From JBCCFW01 sp039029535 (GTDB taxonomy: Bacteria > Acidobacteriota > JBCCFW01): DNA of 8,992 nucleotides. The notes under the pieces were generated by a model. That model ran no database searches. It worked only from the letters and a program-made list of their open reading frames with translations, and was not told the DNA's origin. The stretch is taken from NCBI GenBank assembly GCA_039029535.1, contig JBCCFW010000246.1:1-8992 (forward strand). The letters run 5' to 3'. Within the stretch, counting starts at the first letter, position 1; each line of letters starts with the position of its first letter. Shown piece after piece: positions 5,954 through 8,992 of this stretch. Both the position numbers and the translations under genes were made by a program.

Positions 5954-6505
5954 CTACCCTCGTTCCACGCCCACCCCGACCCCCACCAACCAGGCGACCA
6001 GCCGCTCCACCGCCTCGTCCGACTCGAAGCCGGCCCGCGGGAACCAGGTCGCCACGTTCGGTTGGACGTAGAGCAGCAGTCCGCGCCGACCGACCACGAC
6101 CTTGCGGTAGCTCGAGAGCGACGCCTTCGAGCGCACGTCAGCCGTCTGGAGCGTGAGGCGCTCCTCGGTCGCATGCAGCTCCGTGCGAGCGCCGAGGTGC
6201 GGGTGCTTCGACGCCTGCCGCCGGGCACGCCAGGCATGGAAGTGAGGTCGGGTGACGAGGCGGGCGAGCACCAGGACGATGGGCACGAGGATCAGCAGCG
6301 GCGCTGCCTTCGGCGCGTTCGTCTTCACGAAGGAGAGACCGTAGGGCAGGAACAGCAGCCAGGGCACGAGCAGGACCAGGCTCAGCCGTCGGACCTGACT
6401 CAGGCCAGCGTCGTGAAGGTTGAGCGCGAAGGCGCGATCCGCGAGCGTGTCGGCGGTGATCTCCCAGCTCGCGCGCACCTCGTTCGTGGAGTCGGACGTG
6501 CTCAC
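5954..6505 (-). CDS. Two-helix membrane protein, YcxB-like, second of a tandem triplet
   Basis: The 183-residue protein begins STSDSTNEVRASWEIT, has two membrane spans at about 40-60 and 66-85, and a C-terminal part with YRKVVVGRRGLLLYVQP, then Trp-Phe-Pro-Arg-x-x-Phe and a closing helix ERLVAWLVGVG. The same arrangement is found in both neighbours, most closely in the upstream one (WLPRSAF against WFPRAGF, LVEWFRQAG against LVAWLVGVG). I chose GTG 6505-6503 because it overlaps the upstream TGA as GTGA and has GGAGGT at 6515-6520, 9 bases before it. A GTG at 6541 would add 12 residues but overlaps the upstream gene by 40 bases. Translational coupling to the upstream gene is very likely. Its role is unknown; an inner-membrane protein with a PH-like cytosolic domain is the best description. 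Confidence 0.72.
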   Translation of the reverse strand: MSTSDSTNEVRASWEITADTLADRAFALNLHDAGLSQVRRLSLVLLVPWLLFLPYGLSFVKTNAPKAAPLLILVPIVLVLARLVTRPHFHAWRARRQASKHPHLGARTELHATEERLTLQTADVRSKASLSSYRKVVVGRRGLLLYVQPNVATWFPRAGFESDEAVERLVAWLVGVGVGVERG

Positions 6506-7053
6506 GTCTCGACGACCTCCGCCCCCGCCTGGCGGAACCACTCCACCAACTGGTCGGCCGACTCCTCCGGCTGGAAGGCCGAGCGAGGGAGCCAGCGAAC
6601 GTGCCGGGCCCGCCTGCTCAGCAAGATCCCACGCTCGTCCACCTCGACGCGGTCGTGCTCGGCCAGGAGCTCGTTCGAGCTGGCACCGTCAGCAAAGATC
6701 TTCAGCCGTGTCCGCGTCGCGCTCAGGGACATCCGAGCCCCCATCCGCGTCGTGGAGTGAACCGACCAGGCCGCGCCGTGGTCGTTCCAGACCAAGAAGA
6801 AGACGAGCGACACCAACACGCACGCCTGCCAGTCAAGCCAGTCGGCCCCTGCCTGCTCCGGCCCGAACAGCACGATGAAGCCGACGCCGAGCACGGCCGA
6901 GACGAGCAACCTCACGCCTGCCTGCACGACACGCCGGGAGAGAGGCGACACGCAGCGATGGGCTTCGTGGCGGTAGTCCCAGTTGAGCGTCCAGCGCGCA
7001 CGTACCTCGGGCTCCGACCGCCCCGCAGCCTGCTGAGCGCTCACTCCCTCCAC
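6502..7053 (-). CDS. Two-helix membrane protein, YcxB-like, first of a tandem triplet
   Basis: With this start the protein is 183 residues, the same length as the next paralogue. After a polar N-terminus with EVRARWTLNW come two membrane spans at about 44-63 and 72-90, then a beta-rich region with RTRLKIFADG, RVEVDERGILLSRRARHVRW, LPRSAF and a final helix ADQLVEWFRQAG. This matches the YcxB-like plan; no enzyme motif is present. GTG 7053-7051 is favoured because GGAGG (7059-7063) lies 5 bases upstream. GTG 7077-7075 would add 8 residues and overlap the kbl stop as GTGA, but has no good ribosome binding site. The gene follows kbl by 20 bases and overlaps the next paralogue by 4 bases, so it is almost certainly in the same operon. 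The function of the family is not known. Confidence 0.72.
   Translation of the reverse strand: MEGVSAQQAAGRSEPEVRARWTLNWDYRHEAHRCVSPLSRRVVQAGVRLLVSAVLGVGFIVLFGPEQAGADWLDWQACVLVSLVFFLVWNDHGAAWSVHSTTRMGARMSLSATRTRLKIFADGASSNELLAEHDRVEVDERGILLSRRARHVRWLPRSAFQPEESADQLVEWFRQAGAEVVET
6515..6520 (-). promoter_or_regulatory. Ribosome binding site GGAGGT of the second YcxB-like gene
   Basis: GGAGGT lies inside the end of the upstream gene, 9 bases before GTG 6505. It selects this start over GTG 6541 and points to coupled translation across the GTGA overlap at 6502-6505. Confidence 0.6.
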
Positions 7054-7058
7054 GCTCT

Positions 7059-7063
7059 CCTCC
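7059..7063 (-). promoter_or_regulatory. Ribosome binding site GGAGG of the first YcxB-like gene
   Basis: GGAGG lies 5 bases before GTG 7053 in the 20-base gap after kbl. It favours this start over GTG 7077, which overlaps the kbl stop but has only a run of G before it. Confidence 0.5.
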
Positions 7064-7073
7064 CTCTCGGGGC

Positions 7074-8270
7074 TCACCCCCCGATCACGCCCCGCGCCCG
7101 ACCCACCTTCGTGAAGGCCGCCACCGCCCGCTCGACGTCCTCGGTCGAGTGCGCCGCCGAGAGCTGCACGCGGATGCGCGCCTGGCCCTTGGGCACCACC
7201 GGGTACGAGAAGCCGATGACGTAGATGCCCTCGGCGAGCAGGTCCGCGGCGAAGTCCACGGCCAGCTTCGCCTCGCCGAGCATGATCGGCACGATGGCGT
7301 GCTCACCCGGGGTGATGTCGAAGCCCGCGTCGGTCATCCCCGAGCGGAAGCGCTTGGTGTTGTCTTCCAGGCGGTCGCGCAGCTCGGTGGTCTCCGACAG
7401 CAACGCCAGCACCGCCCGCGAGGCACCGACGATCATCGGCGCCACCGTGTTGCTGAACAGGTACGGACGCGAGCGCTGACGCAGCAGGTCGACGATCTCC
7501 TGCTTGGCCGCGGTGAAGCCGCCCGACGCCCCGCCCAGGGCCTTGCCGAGCGTCGACGTGATGATGTCGACCCGACCCATGACCCCGTGGTGCTCGTGCG
7601 TGCCGCGACCGGTCTTGCCCATGAAGCCGGTGGAGTGACACTCATCGACGTGGAGCAGCGCGCCGTGCTCCTCACAGAGATCACAAATGCGATCGAGCTT
7701 GGCGATGTCACCGTCCATGGAGAACACGCCGTCGGTGGTGACCAGCTTGATGCGAGCGCCGGCGGCTTCCTTCAGCTTGGCCTCGAGCTCGTCCATGTCC
7801 GCGTGGGCGAAGCGATGACGCTGCGCCTTGCAGAGCCGCACGCCGTCGATGATGGAGGCGTGGTTGAGAGCGTCCGAGATGACCGCGTCTTCCGGGCCGA
7901 GCAGGGTCTCGAAGAGACCGCCGTTGGCGTCGAAGCACGACGGGTAGAGGATGCAGGCCTCCTGCCCGAGGAACTCGGCGATCTCTTCCTCGAGCGCCAG
8001 GTGGATGTCCTGGGTGCCGCAGATGAAGCGCACCGAGGAGAGACCGAAGCCATGGGTCTCCAGCGCCGCCCGCGCCGCCTCGATGACCTTCGGGTGCGAG
8101 GACAGGCCGAGATAGTTGTTGGCGCAGAAGTTCAGGACCTCGTCGTCGGTCCCGGTCACGTTCACCCGACCGCCCTGCGGTCCGGTGATGGTGCGCTCGC
8201 GCTTGGTGAGCCCGGCCGCCTCGATGCCTTCGAGCTCGGCCTGCAAGAGTCCCTGGGTCGCCTCGTTCAT
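7074..8270 (-). CDS. kbl: 2-amino-3-ketobutyrate CoA ligase (glycine C-acetyltransferase)
   Basis: The 398-residue protein has the same length as E. coli Kbl. This cytoplasmic PLP enzyme splits 2-amino-3-oxobutyrate with CoA into glycine and acetyl-CoA, the second step of threonine degradation. Alpha-oxoamine synthase hallmarks are clear: NFCANNYLGLSSHP near 47-60, SVRFICGTQDIH at 79-90, LNHASIIDG at 135-143, HVDECHSTGF with PLP-contacting Asp209 and His212, and TSTLGKALGGASGG with Schiff-base Lys243. The end (YPVVPKGQARIRVQLSAAH) is nearly identical to known Kbl. ATG 8270-8268 is preceded by GAGGTG (8279-8284) at 8 bases. It follows tdh by 47 bases, the classic tdh-kbl pair, which removes the other common readings (serine palmitoyltransferase, BioF, HemA). 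All catalytic residues seem intact. Confidence 0.97.
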   Translation of the reverse strand: MNEATQGLLQAELEGIEAAGLTKRERTITGPQGGRVNVTGTDDEVLNFCANNYLGLSSHPKVIEAARAALETHGFGLSSVRFICGTQDIHLALEEEIAEFLGQEACILYPSCFDANGGLFETLLGPEDAVISDALNHASIIDGVRLCKAQRHRFAHADMDELEAKLKEAAGARIKLVTTDGVFSMDGDIAKLDRICDLCEEHGALLHVDECHSTGFMGKTGRGTHEHHGVMGRVDIITSTLGKALGGASGGFTAAKQEIVDLLRQRSRPYLFSNTVAPMIVGASRAVLALLSETTELRDRLEDNTKRFRSGMTDAGFDITPGEHAIVPIMLGEAKLAVDFAADLLAEGIYVIGFSYPVVPKGQARIRVQLSAAHSTEDVERAVAAFTKVGRARGVIGG

Positions 8271-8317
8271 CTCGTCATCACCTCGTGACGGTCGCCCGTC
8301 TCGTTCGGCCCCTTCAT

Positions 8318-8992
8318 TCAGGGCTTGAGGATCACCTTGCCGGCCTCGCTCGCGGGATCCTCGAGGAGACCGAAGGCACGCTCGAACTCACCGAGGCCGA
8401 AGGAGTGCGTGAGCACCGGACCGACGTCGACCTGCCCCGTCATGAGCAGGGTCTGGGTCTGGTACCAGGTCGAGAACATCCGCCGACCGTTCACGCCGAG
8501 CACCTTGGCCTCCTTGAAGACCAAGGCGTCGGTGTAGTCGATGCTGACGTTGCCCGAGGGGATGCCGAAGGCGACGAAGGTGCCGCCCTTGGCCAGCGCG
8601 CTCAGCCCTTGCTGGATGGCGATCTCCACCCCCGCCATCTCGAGCACGACCTCGAAGCCCTCACCGTCGGTGTGGTCGCGCAGCCTCTCGACGACCTCAC
8701 CGTCCCTGGCGTCGAGCGTGCGGTCGGCGCCCATCTTCTCGGCGATGCCCAGCCGCGCCGTGTTGAGACCGACGACGACGACCTCGCGGGCTCCCCACGC
8801 CTTGGCGATGCCGGTGGCGAAGGAGGCGATGGGACCGTCACCGAAGATGACCACCGACTTCGACCGGACCTCGGCCGTCTCGCAGGAGTACACGGCGTTG
8901 CCGAAGGGCTCCTGGATGGCCGCGACCTCCGTCGGCATGTCCGACGGGTTCTTCCAGGCACAGAGCGCCGGCACCTTGACCGCCTCGGCGAA
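8318..8992 (-). CDS. tdh: L-threonine 3-dehydrogenase, C-terminal two thirds (5' end beyond window)
   Basis: The visible 224 residues run from FAEAVKVPAL to the stop and match E. coli Tdh from about residue 118 to its end. Tdh is a Zn medium-chain dehydrogenase that oxidises L-threonine to 2-amino-3-oxobutyrate, the Kbl substrate. Recognisable parts are EPFGNAVYS, the Rossmann loop, LEMAGVEIAIQQGL, GIPSGNVSIDYT, GRRMFSTWYQTQTLL and the closing HSFGLGEFERAFGLL...GKVILKP. The catalytic and structural zinc ligands are off the window. Two cofactor-site positions are unlike the usual NAD pattern: GDGPIA instead of GxGxxG, and VVVVGLN where E. coli has VVITDVN, so the acidic residue at the end of beta-2 is Gly. 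That could mean changed NAD/NADP preference. GTG 8974 is internal and not a start; the homology runs on upstream. Other zinc alcohol dehydrogenases are unlikely given the adjoining kbl. Confidence 0.93.
   Translation of the reverse strand, partial: FAEAVKVPALCAWKNPSDMPTEVAAIQEPFGNAVYSCETAEVRSKSVVIFGDGPIASFATGIAKAWGAREVVVVGLNTARLGIAEKMGADRTLDARDGEVVERLRDHTDGEGFEVVLEMAGVEIAIQQGLSALAKGGTFVAFGIPSGNVSIDYTDALVFKEAKVLGVNGRRMFSTWYQTQTLLMTGQVDVGPVLTHSFGLGEFERAFGLLEDPASEAGKVILKP

Noticed and set aside
7149..8288. 379-codon plus-strand open frame opposite kbl.
   Set aside because: It is the antisense shadow of a highly conserved kbl gene, with repetitive Arg/Val/Glu composition and no recognisable motif.
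8318..8974. GTG 8974 as the start of a short dehydrogenase-like gene.
   Set aside because: The frame stays open to the window edge and the six preceding codons (FAEAVK) continue the Tdh homology, so the gene is cut by the window.

Overview
This is a GC-rich, gene-dense bacterial chromosomal segment. No stretch over 300 bases lacks a gene, and the longest gap is the 87-base divergent spacer at 2614-2700. I saw no tRNA, rRNA, CRISPR array, insertion sequence or long repeat. A lipobox lipoprotein, a secreted chitinase and the tail of a probable alkane monooxygenase suggest a free-living, aerobic, high-GC Gram-negative (for example a myxobacterial/deltaproteobacterial or acidobacterial type). That placement is inference from gene content and composition, not from a marker gene.

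Left part (1-2613). The last 26 codons of a plus-strand gene, probably alkane 1-monooxygenase, end at 83. They converge on a minus-strand three-gene operon read right to left: a cysteine dioxygenase-family cupin (2613-1984), a thioredoxin-like WCPPC lipoprotein with TPR-like helices (1949-783), and a membrane-anchored dual-specificity/tyrosine phosphatase (777-88). Gaps are 34 and 5 bases, so co-transcription and coupling are likely. Two and possibly all three products touch thiol chemistry: cysteine oxidation, dithiol exchange, and a cysteine-nucleophile phosphatase.

Middle (2614-3729). An 87-base divergent spacer separates the cupin gene from the only complete plus-strand gene, a class II-type histone deacetylase/acetylpolyamine amidohydrolase-family Zn deacetylase. 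It meets the chitinase tail to tail, and the two stop codons interlock in one CTAG.

Right part (3726-8992). A long minus-strand run, probably one operon, reads tdh (5' end off the window) - kbl - three consecutive small two-helix membrane proteins of YcxB-like character - secreted GH18 chitinase. All gaps are 47 bases or less and one junction is a 4-base GTGA overlap. Tdh and Kbl together turn threonine into glycine and acetyl-CoA. The three YcxB-like paralogues look like an old tandem triplication. Why they sit between threonine catabolism and a chitinase is unknown.

Most notable: the tandem YcxB-like triplet; a Tdh whose cofactor-binding loop departs from the NAD-type pattern (GxGxxA, and Gly in place of the beta-2 acidic residue); and the cysteine dioxygenase / thioredoxin-TPR lipoprotein / membrane phosphatase operon. 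I found no clear-cut new defence or mobile system.
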